Part shown: one piece after another, positions 10,388 to 19,132 of the stretch
Numbering within the stretch: the stretch's first letter is position 1
How the letters are laid out: each line of letters begins with the position of its first letter
Source: Herpetosiphonaceae bacterium
GTDB taxonomy: Bacteria; Chloroflexota; Chloroflexia; Chloroflexales; Kallotenuaceae
Assembly (NCBI GenBank): GCA_036374795.1
Contig: DASUTC010000347.1
Span: 124,001 to 188,000 of the forward strand
Reading direction: 5' to 3'
Length of the DNA stretch: 64,000 nt
Position numbers and translations under genes: made by a program
The notes under the pieces: model-generated
Database searches by the model: none
What the model was told of the DNA's origin: nothing
Seen by the model: only the letters and a program-made list of their open reading frames with translations

Positions 10388-13015
10388 ATGTCCGATGAGG
10401 AAACCGTGCCGTCGCTGGGCGCGTGGGTCCGCCGCCGCCGCAAAGCTCTGGATCTCACCCAGGCCGCCTTAGCGGAGCGCGTGGGCTGTGCGGTCGTGAC
10501 GATCCGCAAATGGGAAAAGGATCTGGGGCGTCCCTCGCGGGAAACGGCGGATCGTCTGGCGACCTGCCTGGCTATTCCCCCCAACGAGCGCGCGCGCTTT
10601 CTCCAGGTCGCCCGCGGGGAGCGCCCTGCGGATGACGGAGCTAGCACGATCGCCTCCGACCCTGACGGTCCGCAATCCAGTACCCAGCCGCCAATGGAGC
10701 CGCTTCCGCGTGACCGCGTGCCCCCGCCAGCGCCGCTGCCGCCTGGCTCGCGCATGCCGCTCCGCCGCAATCCACTCTTCGTGGGGCGGGATGCCGACCT
10801 GCGCCAGTTGGCCACGGCCCTCCACATCGGGACGACCGCCGCGATTGGGCAGCTGGAGATCGCCGCGGCGACGGGCCTGGGCGGGATCGGCAAGACGCAA
10901 CTGGCGTGTGAATTTGTGCATTGCTACGGACAATTCTTCCCTGGCGGCGTCTTCTGGCTCAGCTTCGCCGATCCCGCGGCGGTCCCCGCGGAGGTCGCTG
11001 CGTGTGGCGACACAGGCGGGATGCAGCTCCGCCCCGAATTCGGGACCCTGCCGCTCGACGAGCAGATCAAACTCGTCCTGACTGCCTGGGCGAGCGCCAC
11101 GCCGCGCCTGCTGATCTTCGATAACTGCGAGGACGAGGCCCTGCTGGAGCGATGGCGACCCACGCACGGCGGCTGCCGGGTGCTGCTCACCAGCCGCCGC
11201 CATCACTGGGACCTGGCGCTGGGCGTGCAGACGGTGCCGCTTGATGTGCTGACCCGCGCTGAGAGTCTCGCGCTGCTCCGCCAGTTCCGCCCGGACGTGC
11301 CTGCCGACGACGCCGATCTTGCTGCGATTGCTGAGACACTCGGCCATCTGCCCCTGGCGCTGCATCTGGCCGGCAGCTTTCTCGCCAAATATCGCCATGC
11401 GCTCACCCCGGCCGAGTATCGCGCGCGCCTCGATGCCCCAACCATCCTCGACGATCGCTCGCTGCAAGCCGCGGGGCTGTCGCCGACGCAGCATGTGCAG
11501 CATGTGGCGCGCACCTTTGAGCAGAGCTACGCGCGTCTCGATCCGGCTGATCCGACGGATGTGCTGGCGATCACGCTCCTCGCGCATGCTGCCTGCTTCG
11601 CGCCCGGAGAGCCACTGCCGCGCTGGTTATTGCTCCAAACCCTGGATCTGCCTGGGGACGACCCAGAAGGCGCCCTGGCAGCTGAGGACGCCCTGACGCG
11701 GCTGATCGACCTGGGCCTGTTGGACACCGATGCCGCAGGCGCGCTCCGTCTGCATCGGCTCCTCGCGGCCTTTGCACGGGCCGTGCTGGTCGACGGAGCG
11801 GTCGAAGCGGCGGTGGAAACGACCATGGTGCGGGTCGCCAAGGACCCCAACAAGCACGGGAATCCCCACCTGTTACTGGCCGTCCAGCCCCATCTCCGCT
11901 TCATGACTGAGGCAGCCCAGGCGCGTGCGGATGCCCGCACAGCGGCGTTATGCCATGTCCTGGGCGTTCATCTGCGGGAACTCGGTGTGTATACAGAAGC
12001 CCAGCGCTACCTGGAACAGGCCGTCGCGATTCGGGAGCAGATGCTGGGGACCGACCATCCCGACACGGCCGGGAGCCTCAGCGTCCTGGGTCTGGTGCTC
12101 CTCGAACAAGGACAGTACTCGCAGGCACAGCACTACCTGGAACAGGCGTTGGCGCTCCGGCAGCAGATGCTAGGCAGGGACCATGCCGACACCGCCAGCA
12201 GCCTCAACAACCTCGGATGGCTGTTCAGTGAACAAGGACAATACACGCAGGCGCAGCACTATCATGAACAAGCCGTCGCGATTCGGGAGCGGGTGCTGGG
12301 CCTGGATCATCCCATGACGGCGGACAGTCTCAACAATCTGGGCTGCGCGCTGTACGAGCAAGGGCTGTATGCTGTAGCGCAGGACTGCTATGAGCAGGCG
12401 TTAGCCATTTGGCAGAAGGCGTTGGGCCTGGATCATCCGCGCACCGCTCATGGCCTCAGCAATCTGGCCGAGGTGCTGCGTGCCCAAGGAGCCTACGCGC
12501 AAGCGCAGCACTATCATGAGCAGGCGCTGGCGATTCGGGAGCGGGTGCTGGGCGTGGACCATCCGTGGACGGCCGTCAACCTCATCAATCTGGGCTTGGT
12601 CTTCCGGGCTCAAGGAGCCTACGCGCAAGCGCAAGGCTTCTATGAACAGGCGTTAGCGATCCAGCAGCGCGTGCTGGGGGCCGACCATCGCCATATCGCG
12701 TACAACCTCCTCAATCTCGGCGAGGTGCTTGCCGCTCAAGGCCAGTACGCGCAGGCGCGGCGCTCCTATGAACAGGCGTTAGTGATCTATGAACGGGTAC
12801 TCGGAACCGACCATCCCGACACGGCCCGGAGCATGCGTGGGCTGGGCGAGGTGCTGCATGCGCAAGGCGAGGTGGCGCATGCGCGACAGTATCTTGAGCA
12901 GGCGTTGCTGATCTTCGAGCAGCGGCTGGGCCTGCAGCATCCCGACACCGAGCAGACGCGCCAGACGCTCAACGCTCTTCAAGCGACATGGACCAGGGCC
13001 AATGTGGGATCGTGA
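10388..13015 (+). CDS. XRE-family HTH, NB-ARC ATPase and TPR regulator (SARP/AfsR- or STAND-like), 875 aa
   Basis: A signal-transduction ATPase of STAND architecture. Residues about 10-60 form an XRE/Cro-type helix-turn-helix (RRRRKALDLTQAALAERVG). After a Pro-rich linker comes an NB-ARC NTPase: Walker A GLGGIGKT near 164, Walker B LLIFDN near 243. The C-terminal third (about 520-870) has seven full 42-residue kinesin-light-chain-type TPRs plus a partial one (RVLGxDHPxTAxSLNNLG). In such proteins ligand binding to the TPRs is thought to drive oligomerisation through the NTPase, giving transcription control or a defence response. The reading frame is open further upstream to 10136, but the ATG at 10388 immediately precedes the HTH and follows the TATAAT promoter, so it is preferred. 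Decayed relatives lie at 42951-43306 and 52765-52930. The target is unknown. Confidence 0.88.
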   Translation: MSDEETVPSLGAWVRRRRKALDLTQAALAERVGCAVVTIRKWEKDLGRPSRETADRLATCLAIPPNERARFLQVARGERPADDGASTIASDPDGPQSSTQPPMEPLPRDRVPPPAPLPPGSRMPLRRNPLFVGRDADLRQLATALHIGTTAAIGQLEIAAATGLGGIGKTQLACEFVHCYGQFFPGGVFWLSFADPAAVPAEVAACGDTGGMQLRPEFGTLPLDEQIKLVLTAWASATPRLLIFDNCEDEALLERWRPTHGGCRVLLTSRRHHWDLALGVQTVPLDVLTRAESLALLRQFRPDVPADDADLAAIAETLGHLPLALHLAGSFLAKYRHALTPAEYRARLDAPTILDDRSLQAAGLSPTQHVQHVARTFEQSYARLDPADPTDVLAITLLAHAACFAPGEPLPRWLLLQTLDLPGDDPEGALAAEDALTRLIDLGLLDTDAAGALRLHRLLAAFARAVLVDGAVEAAVETTMVRVAKDPNKHGNPHLLLAVQPHLRFMTEAAQARADARTAALCHVLGVHLRELGVYTEAQRYLEQAVAIREQMLGTDHPDTAGSLSVLGLVLLEQGQYSQAQHYLEQALALRQQMLGRDHADTASSLNNLGWLFSEQGQYTQAQHYHEQAVAIRERVLGLDHPMTADSLNNLGCALYEQGLYAVAQDCYEQALAIWQKALGLDHPRTAHGLSNLAEVLRAQGAYAQAQHYHEQALAIRERVLGVDHPWTAVNLINLGLVFRAQGAYAQAQGFYEQALAIQQRVLGADHRHIAYNLLNLGEVLAAQGQYAQARRSYEQALVIYERVLGTDHPDTARSMRGLGEVLHAQGEVAHARQYLEQALLIFEQRLGLQHPDTEQTRQTLNALQATWTRANVGS
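12010..12960 (+). repeat. 126-bp tandem TPR coding repeats
   Basis: About seven units of 126 bases, each coding a 42-residue TPR, with near-identical stretches such as the segments for EQALAI and RVLG. DNA-level similarity suggests recent unit amplification. Confidence 0.8.
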
Positions 13016-13254
13016 ACCGGAGGGCGTCGGAAGGTGCTATCCGATGCGCCTGCTCCTTTTGGCCCCTTCTCATTTCACGTCTCGACATAGCCCAGGCAGC
13101 TGATCAGGCATCCGGTCTGGTTCGGGCCGCGGCTGCGGTGAATCTGCTGCGCTCCGTCGTGCATGCCCCAGCGCGGACCCGTCTCGGTGCACTCGCGATC
13201 GGGATCAGTCCCCCAATAGTCCCAGTTCCTCCATAGGCCGACACGCCCCAACAT

Positions 13255-13298
13255 TGGCAGATAAGCCGGGTCCGATCGGCGCTCCCCTGCGCTATGCT
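13255..13298 (+). promoter_or_regulatory. Shared promoter-like element, copy 1 (TGGCAGATAA ... TATGCT)
   Basis: TGGCAGATAA at 13255-13264 and TATGCT at 13293-13298 are 38 bases apart start to start, and TATGCT ends about 72 bases before the ATG at 13371. The same pair at nearly the same spacing occurs at 29798-29840 and 30391-30434. TATGCT can serve as a -10 box; TGGCAGATAA lies too far upstream for a -35 box and may be an activator site. The remainder of 13016-13254 shows no gene I can support. Confidence 0.6.
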
Positions 13299-13370
13299 TC
13301 GGCTAGCTGTATCGGTGGCAGGGGAAGGTCTGCCCGCCGCCGTGATCCCAGACATGCTCTTGGAGCAAGG

Positions 13371-16300
13371 ATGCGCTACCGAATCACCATTCCCATCACC
13401 AGTCCGGACGCCATCGTGACCGAGGAACTGCAGCGGCTGCTGACGCACGCGGGCCGCTTCATCATCAGCACCGTGCTGGTGGGACCACCCTACAAGCCGA
13501 CGCCCTATGTGGCCTGGGTGATCGATGTCCCGGATGCCGTCGCCGACGTGCTGACGACCAAAGTCTTCCCGATTCTGCTGGGCGGCGACGCGACGGTGCC
13601 GCCGATTGCGGCGATTACCGACCGCCCGGAGTGGACGATCCGCGCCCTGCTGCACCCCACTCCCCAGGCGCAGCCGCTGCTCGATCTCGACACGCTCCCC
13701 TGGGCTTCCCTGAGCGTCCAGCTGCACTGGAAACCCGGTCGCTGTGCCGGGCTCCTCCGCGCGTCGGCAGACGACCGGGAGCGCCTGCGCGCGTTCCGTG
13801 ACCGGGGCTGGACGGTCACGCTCCTGCCGGCGGTGGCGGCCAAGGTCCTCGCCCGTCCGGTGCGCTTGCACGCCTATCCTGGCGCGCCCTGGCTGGGACC
13901 GCGCAGCACGCCCACCGTGACCCTCCCGACGGCGACCAGCCAGCCACCAGCCGCGCCATCCGCTGCTGAACGGGATGCCGGGTCTGCCGCTCACCTCGTC
14001 CCCCCAGGTGCCGCGTCCGATCCCAGCGTGCTGGCAGCCCCCGGCGCGCCGGGCCTCCTGCTGGGCGTGACGCCGGACGGCACGGGCGTCACGCTGGCCT
14101 GGCATGCCCTCACGCTGGCCCTCGACGCGCCGCTGGCCCGGCAGCGCCAGGCCGTCCTCGCGCTGCTCCGACGCGCCTTGGGGCAGGGGATGGGCGTGCT
14201 GGCGATCCTGCCCCGGCTGCTGCTGACCGATGGCGTGCTTGCGCCATGGGCCGCGCGTATTCGCCTGCTCGACGGGCGCGATCTGTGGGCCAGCGCCGCG
14301 ATCCCGTGGCATGCGCTGGAGCGCGACGTGCTCCAGGCCATCCTCCAGGCTGCCGGCGCGCGACAGCCGCTGCCCGATCCGCTCCCCGATCCGTTTGCCC
14401 ACGTGCTGGCGCAGGTCGGCCTGGCCGATCTCGCGACCGAGGCGGTGCGGGGCTTAACCGCGCGACCGGGCGATGATCTGGCCGGCGTGCTGCTGGCCGG
14501 CGGCGGCGTCATCCTGGTGGACCAGGGCACGGGTGAAGGCGATCTGCTGGCCAACCTGGTGCTGGCGGCCTGCGCGGCGGCAGGCGACGGGGAGCGACCG
14601 CTGCTGATCATCCGTCCCGCGGCGCTCGCCATACCGGATGCACTGGGGACGCGCGCGATCCAACTCGTGCTGGGCGGGAACGCCGCCGCCCACGCCACGC
14701 TCCGCGCCGCCTCCGATGGCTGGCTGCTCACGTCGACCACGGGCGGGGCGGAGATCCGCTTAAGCGCCGATCTGACCGCCGAGCCGACGGGCCTCGACCT
14801 GGCGCTCCATACATCGCTGGTGACCACGCTCGACGGACCGGAGCACCACACGGCGGCAGCGCAGGATGATGCGGACGATTGGTATGCCGGTCCCCCGACC
14901 ACGGTGGAGCCAACCGCCGCCCTCCTCTCTGACCAGGCGCCTGAGCTGCCGGACGCGATCGCCACGGAAGAACCTGATGGAGCGCGGGATGTGCCACGCG
15001 CCGCGCCGGTGATCCTGAGCTGGGATGAACCAACGCCAGCAACCGTGGTCCATGCCACGGCACGCACCACGAACGAGCAGGTGCCAGCCGTGATTGGAGA
15101 TGACGTGCCAGATACTCTGGCGGCGCTGGCCGGAGATCCCTTCCTGGGACTGCCGCGTGATGCGGGGGAGACGACCGAGGACGACCTGACCGATCCAGCC
15201 GAACCCGCCCTCGTGGACGTGGTCGATGCTGTTCCGGCGCAGGAAACGGCGGCACCTGCTGACGCCGCCGTCGCGGCTGACGATGCGACGGTCCACCTGG
15301 CCGGTGCCACCCTGGACCTGCACGCCGTGCTGCTCACGCCGGGAGTCACCCTGCCGGACGAATCGACCTGGGATCTGCCGCTGGACGATCCGGCCGTCGA
15401 TCTGCTGCTCGAAGCCGCGCCAGTGGGTGCCGCCGACACGGACGTGGAACCGGTGCTGACCGATCTCGCGTCGCTCGACGACTGGGATGTGGCCCTGCTT
15501 GATCCCAACGAGGTCCCCGGTGGCGCTGGCGATCTGACGCTCGATGATCTGCTGTTCGTCGAGGACGACGAGCCGATCGGGTTCGTTCTGCTGCTGGACA
15601 CCCCACCTGGCGGCGACGATCCGCTCGCGCCGGATGCGACCCTGCTCGCGGCACTGCCCGCGCGCGACGAGCCACGGCCGGAACCCGCTCCGGATCGCCT
15701 CCTGGCAGGGGCGCGTGAGCTGTTCGGAGCGGCCCACCTGACGCTGGCCGACACGCAGACACGGGAGGGAGATCCGGCTCCCGACGATCTGCTGCTTGCC
15801 GCTGCGACCGATGACACCATGGGGCATGCGCTGCCGCTGGATGGTCTTACCCGGCAGGACGACGAGACGAGTGACGAGGCGCATCAGCCAGCGTCACGCC
15901 GCTCGGTGCTGGCGGCACGACCTCGGCGGCGCTGGATGCCGGGCACACCGGCGGCTCCCAGGCGCGAGCTGGAACCCGTGGCCGCAGCGCCGACCAGCGC
16001 GCTCGCCGACGTGGATCAGGAGTCCGAGCATGATGGGCCTGCCCTGCCGCTCCCAGCCGCGTCTGACCTGCCATCCCTCGGCATCAGCGTGGATGATCCC
16101 ACCGATGCCGCTCCGCAGGTCATGTCCCCATCTCCTCCCGAAGACGAGTCTTCGATTATGGTTGTGACGAGCAGTGGCGAGGCCGATCCGCCATACAGCC
16201 CGGTGCTCGAACCCGTGTTCAGTCCGCTGCCTGCGCCTGATGCTGCGCCCCTGCCGATCCCCAGCGCGGGTGCAGTCGACGGGGCGGTCCTGATTGGTGG

Positions 16301-17615
16301 CGATGACTCAGGGCTCATGGACGACGCGGACGATTCCATCGCGCTCCGCAGTGGTGCACCGTTGTGGCTGGGCGACATCACCCTTGATGGAGAAGCGATC
16401 TGGACACGCTGGCGGAGTGGAATGGGCATCCCCGCCATCGTCCGCGATCTCGCGGCGCAGCATCCGCAGCTCGATCCACGGGCGCTGCGGATCGACGTCA
16501 AGGCCCTGATCGATCGACTGATTGCCGAGCGCCTGGCGCCGCAGCCGGTCCCCACCTCGACGCCTCCCAGGGCGCACGGACTCGGCGCGTCGCCGGATGG
16601 CGAAGACCCGCCGGCGCGGAATGATGCGCCGGACAGCGCGGGGCAGCCGGATGGTCAGCTGGTCGAAGCTGGGACGCAGGAGCCACAAGCGATCCGCGAT
16701 GCAGCCGCTGGCAGGAACGGCGAACACGGCCTGCCCCGCGACGCCGTGGAGCACCCCGCGGCGGACGACCTCCCGGCGACCGTGGCTGCCGCTGCGGGGA
16801 CGAGCGACGACGACCTGGTCCTCGTGGGCGATGGCTGCCTGCTCGCGCCGGAGGCACCAGCGGAAACCGTGCCGGGCTGGTCGGACGCGCGGATCTGGAC
16901 GACCTGGCAGGCGGGCACGGGCATCCCGGCGCTGGTCCGCCAGATCGCCGCGTCCTGCCCCGAGCGCGATCCCGCGACGATCCGGCAGGCGGTTAAGGCC
17001 GGGATCGATCGCCACCTCGCCGAGCGGACGCGCCTGGGAGCAACCCAGGCGGCAGCAGGTGTGATCCTGCCATCGCTGTCGAGCGACGAGCCGTTCGGTC
17101 GCGCCCCGGTCCAGGCGGGTGCCCACGCGCAGACTCCTGACGGTATGGTCGCCGGGAGCAGCCGCCCGCCGAGCGGCGCGGCGACGACCGCGTTGTCGTC
17201 TGCCGCTGGCGGCATGGACGCGCCGGACGTGGCTCCGGAGGCAGCCTCGGCGTCCGGCTTAACGGCGCATGCGGATGACGATGCGATCTGGACCGCCTGG
17301 CAGGCCGATGTCCCGCTGCTCGCCCTGATGCGCGACCTGAGCGGCTTCGATCGGGGAGCGCAGGCCGAAGCCGCCCGCGAGCGGATCTATCAGGTCGTCG
17401 TGCCGCGGCTGGTCGCGGACGTCGACGCCTGGGACATCGTGGAGCGCGTGGTCGCGAACAAACGGCCGCTGCGCGCGCAGGAGGAACGCTACGACGCGTT
17501 GCTGCAGCGGATGAACCGCCAGCGCTATCCCGCCGGCGGCGCCGTGCGCACCAAGACCCATGACCGGCTGGTGCGGATTATGCGCGCCGAACTGGCCAGG
17601 CGCGTCGCCGTCTGA
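13371..17615 (+). CDS. Large acidic protein with a degenerate nucleotide-binding-like segment and three WTxWQ repeats, 1414 aa
   Basis: Not a family I can name. The N-terminal half looks folded and is rich in Ala, Leu and Val. GGGVILVDQGTGEGDLL (about 377-393) sits where a P-loop could be but lacks the GKS/T lysine, so ATPase activity is unlikely. A long acidic, low-complexity region follows (about 540-1000). The C-terminal part carries three spaced repeats of about 45 residues (about 1008-1053, 1171-1217, 1303-1346) with the core IWTxWQxGxGIPALVR, resembling small helix-turn-helix units. The ATG at 13371 has GGAG upstream and follows the shared promoter element. The gene heads a same-strand run with a membrane protein, a VirD4-like ATPase and a replication-relaxation-like protein, so a structural or DNA-handling role in conjugation is plausible. 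Confidence 0.75.
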   Translation: MRYRITIPITSPDAIVTEELQRLLTHAGRFIISTVLVGPPYKPTPYVAWVIDVPDAVADVLTTKVFPILLGGDATVPPIAAITDRPEWTIRALLHPTPQAQPLLDLDTLPWASLSVQLHWKPGRCAGLLRASADDRERLRAFRDRGWTVTLLPAVAAKVLARPVRLHAYPGAPWLGPRSTPTVTLPTATSQPPAAPSAAERDAGSAAHLVPPGAASDPSVLAAPGAPGLLLGVTPDGTGVTLAWHALTLALDAPLARQRQAVLALLRRALGQGMGVLAILPRLLLTDGVLAPWAARIRLLDGRDLWASAAIPWHALERDVLQAILQAAGARQPLPDPLPDPFAHVLAQVGLADLATEAVRGLTARPGDDLAGVLLAGGGVILVDQGTGEGDLLANLVLAACAAAGDGERPLLIIRPAALAIPDALGTRAIQLVLGGNAAAHATLRAASDGWLLTSTTGGAEIRLSADLTAEPTGLDLALHTSLVTTLDGPEHHTAAAQDDADDWYAGPPTTVEPTAALLSDQAPELPDAIATEEPDGARDVPRAAPVILSWDEPTPATVVHATARTTNEQVPAVIGDDVPDTLAALAGDPFLGLPRDAGETTEDDLTDPAEPALVDVVDAVPAQETAAPADAAVAADDATVHLAGATLDLHAVLLTPGVTLPDESTWDLPLDDPAVDLLLEAAPVGAADTDVEPVLTDLASLDDWDVALLDPNEVPGGAGDLTLDDLLFVEDDEPIGFVLLLDTPPGGDDPLAPDATLLAALPARDEPRPEPAPDRLLAGARELFGAAHLTLADTQTREGDPAPDDLLLAAATDDTMGHALPLDGLTRQDDETSDEAHQPASRRSVLAARPRRRWMPGTPAAPRRELEPVAAAPTSALADVDQESEHDGPALPLPAASDLPSLGISVDDPTDAAPQVMSPSPPEDESSIMVVTSSGEADPPYSPVLEPVFSPLPAPDAAPLPIPSAGAVDGAVLIGGDDSGLMDDADDSIALRSGAPLWLGDITLDGEAIWTRWRSGMGIPAIVRDLAAQHPQLDPRALRIDVKALIDRLIAERLAPQPVPTSTPPRAHGLGASPDGEDPPARNDAPDSAGQPDGQLVEAGTQEPQAIRDAAAGRNGEHGLPRDAVEHPAADDLPATVAAAAGTSDDDLVLVGDGCLLAPEAPAETVPGWSDARIWTTWQAGTGIPALVRQIAASCPERDPATIRQAVKAGIDRHLAERTRLGATQAAAGVILPSLSSDEPFGRAPVQAGAHAQTPDGMVAGSSRPPSGAATTALSSAAGGMDAPDVAPEAASASGLTAHADDDAIWTAWQADVPLLALMRDLSGFDRGAQAEAARERIYQVVVPRLVADVDAWDIVERVVANKRPLRAQEERYDALLQRMNRQRYPAGGAVRTKTHDRLVRIMRAELARRVAV

Positions 17616-17694
17616 CGCGGCGGGGTCCGCTGCCGATCGACCGGATCAGAGCCCACCCACACCGACCTGAATCCTGAGCTGACGAGGAACGTTG

Positions 17695-19098
17695 ATGCCA
17701 AGCGCCCGTGCCAAACCGACCACATCGCCCAAGCCCGTCTCGCTGGCGGTCCGCTACAACACCCAGCAATCGCGTCAGGCGCTGATCCGCCTCGCCGCCG
17801 CGCTCGCGCCAATCGGGTTCTTTGGCGTGCCGAAGCTGCCCTCGCCGGTCGGCGGGTATGACTGGAAGGGCTGGTTCTGGCAGGGTCTCGAACCCACCCT
17901 GATGCAGTCCTTCCCGCCGGCGGGCACCGCGCCGATCCCGCCCCAGCCCCTGCTGACCTGGCTGTACCTCGCCTGGGCCGTTGCCGGGTTCTGGCTGATC
18001 GGCAGCCTGATCCAGCACCTGATGAGTTTGTACGCGCAGCGGACCCGTCCCCTCACGCTGGAGCGGACCTATCTGCGGCTGCGCACGCCGTTTAGCGTGA
18101 CGCTGAAGCCGGAGGATGGCGTGACGCTGCTCCGGACGCTCCACGGCCTCCTGCCCCGCGCCAATCTGCTGCGCGGCGACGGCACGCCGGTGGTGCTGCG
18201 CTGGACCGGGCGGCCCGAGCTGGCGGTGGTCCAGGGCCTGAGCGTGCAGGGACCGCCCACCCTGGTCACGAGTCTGCAAAAGGTGTTTCAGGGCGTGAGC
18301 CGCGGCACCAAGATCGACGTGCAGCCCGACCCGCTGCTGGCCGAGCTGCAGCCGGGCCGCGTCGTCTGCTGGACCGACATCCAGCTCCAGGGGCCGGAGG
18401 CCCTGGCAATCGCGATTCCATCCCGCGAGAGTCCGCTGCTGAGTGGCCTGCTGCAAACGCTGTCGCCGCTGCGCGACTGTTTTGTGAGCGATTTCCAGAT
18501 TCTGCTCCGCCCCGTCGCGGATCGCGCCTGGCGAACCAGGGTGCTGGCGATGCTGGAGCGGCTAAAGCTCGACGCCGGGTCGAGCGAACAGCGGGTGCTG
18601 GAGCAGAAAGCCGCCGGACCGGCCTTCGACCTGCATGTCCGGGCGATCGTCGTGGCGGCCTCGCCGGAAGCGGGACAGACGATGGTCACCACGATCTGCG
18701 CGGCGCTGGCCGCCTCAGCGCAGGCGATCGCCAACGCGGAACAGCGGCTCGTCGCCGGCCCGATTCAGGTGCTGCCGGCGGTGATTCCCGCGCCGCCACC
18801 CTTCCCCGTCACCCGCGCGCGACTCGCCTGGGTTACGGGCGTGATCCTCGCCGCGGCCGTTCTCAGCGCGCTGGTTGCCGTGTCGAGAACCCCCCTCTCG
18901 TCAGGGCTGGGACCGGCGATCTGGGCGCTCCCCGTGCCGCTCGTCGCCCTGCCGCGCGCGGTTCTCGGCACGCTGTGGTACCGGAGGACGCGGGCCGGTC
19001 TGCCCCAGCGTCTCGCCACGGTACTCGCGAGCGTGATGCCCGTTCGCAATCCGCGCGTCGTGCCGATCTGGAGCGACTGGCTCGGTCATCGGTCCTAA
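17695..19098 (+). CDS. Membrane protein paired with the conjugation ATPase, 467 aa
   Basis: Predicted integral membrane protein. One hydrophobic helix lies at about 82-106 (LLTWLYLAWAVAGFWLIGSL) and two more near the C-terminus (about 378-430). The middle (about 120-360) is a soluble duplicated-looking alpha/beta region beginning TYLRLRTPFSVTLKPEDGV. This order resembles the N-terminal membrane portion of large 'type IV secretory system conjugative DNA transfer' proteins of Chloroflexota and Firmicutes, here encoded apart from its ATPase. ATG at 17695 has GAGGAA just upstream. The stop is 34 bases before the ATPase gene, consistent with one transcript. I infer that it anchors the next protein at the membrane; the family resemblance is by layout, not by a catalytic motif. 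Confidence 0.75.
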   Translation: MPSARAKPTTSPKPVSLAVRYNTQQSRQALIRLAAALAPIGFFGVPKLPSPVGGYDWKGWFWQGLEPTLMQSFPPAGTAPIPPQPLLTWLYLAWAVAGFWLIGSLIQHLMSLYAQRTRPLTLERTYLRLRTPFSVTLKPEDGVTLLRTLHGLLPRANLLRGDGTPVVLRWTGRPELAVVQGLSVQGPPTLVTSLQKVFQGVSRGTKIDVQPDPLLAELQPGRVVCWTDIQLQGPEALAIAIPSRESPLLSGLLQTLSPLRDCFVSDFQILLRPVADRAWRTRVLAMLERLKLDAGSSEQRVLEQKAAGPAFDLHVRAIVVAASPEAGQTMVTTICAALAASAQAIANAEQRLVAGPIQVLPAVIPAPPPFPVTRARLAWVTGVILAAAVLSALVAVSRTPLSSGLGPAIWALPVPLVALPRAVLGTLWYRRTRAGLPQRLATVLASVMPVRNPRVVPIWSDWLGHRS

Positions 19099-19132
19099 TA
19101 TCCCATCCACCCAAGCAACCAAGGAGACCAGC

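Noticed and set aside
13080-13240. Minus-strand frame reading NWDYWGTDPDRECTETG and onward
   Set aside because: It looks protein-like but has no start codon, lies opposite a promoter region and matches nothing I recognise.
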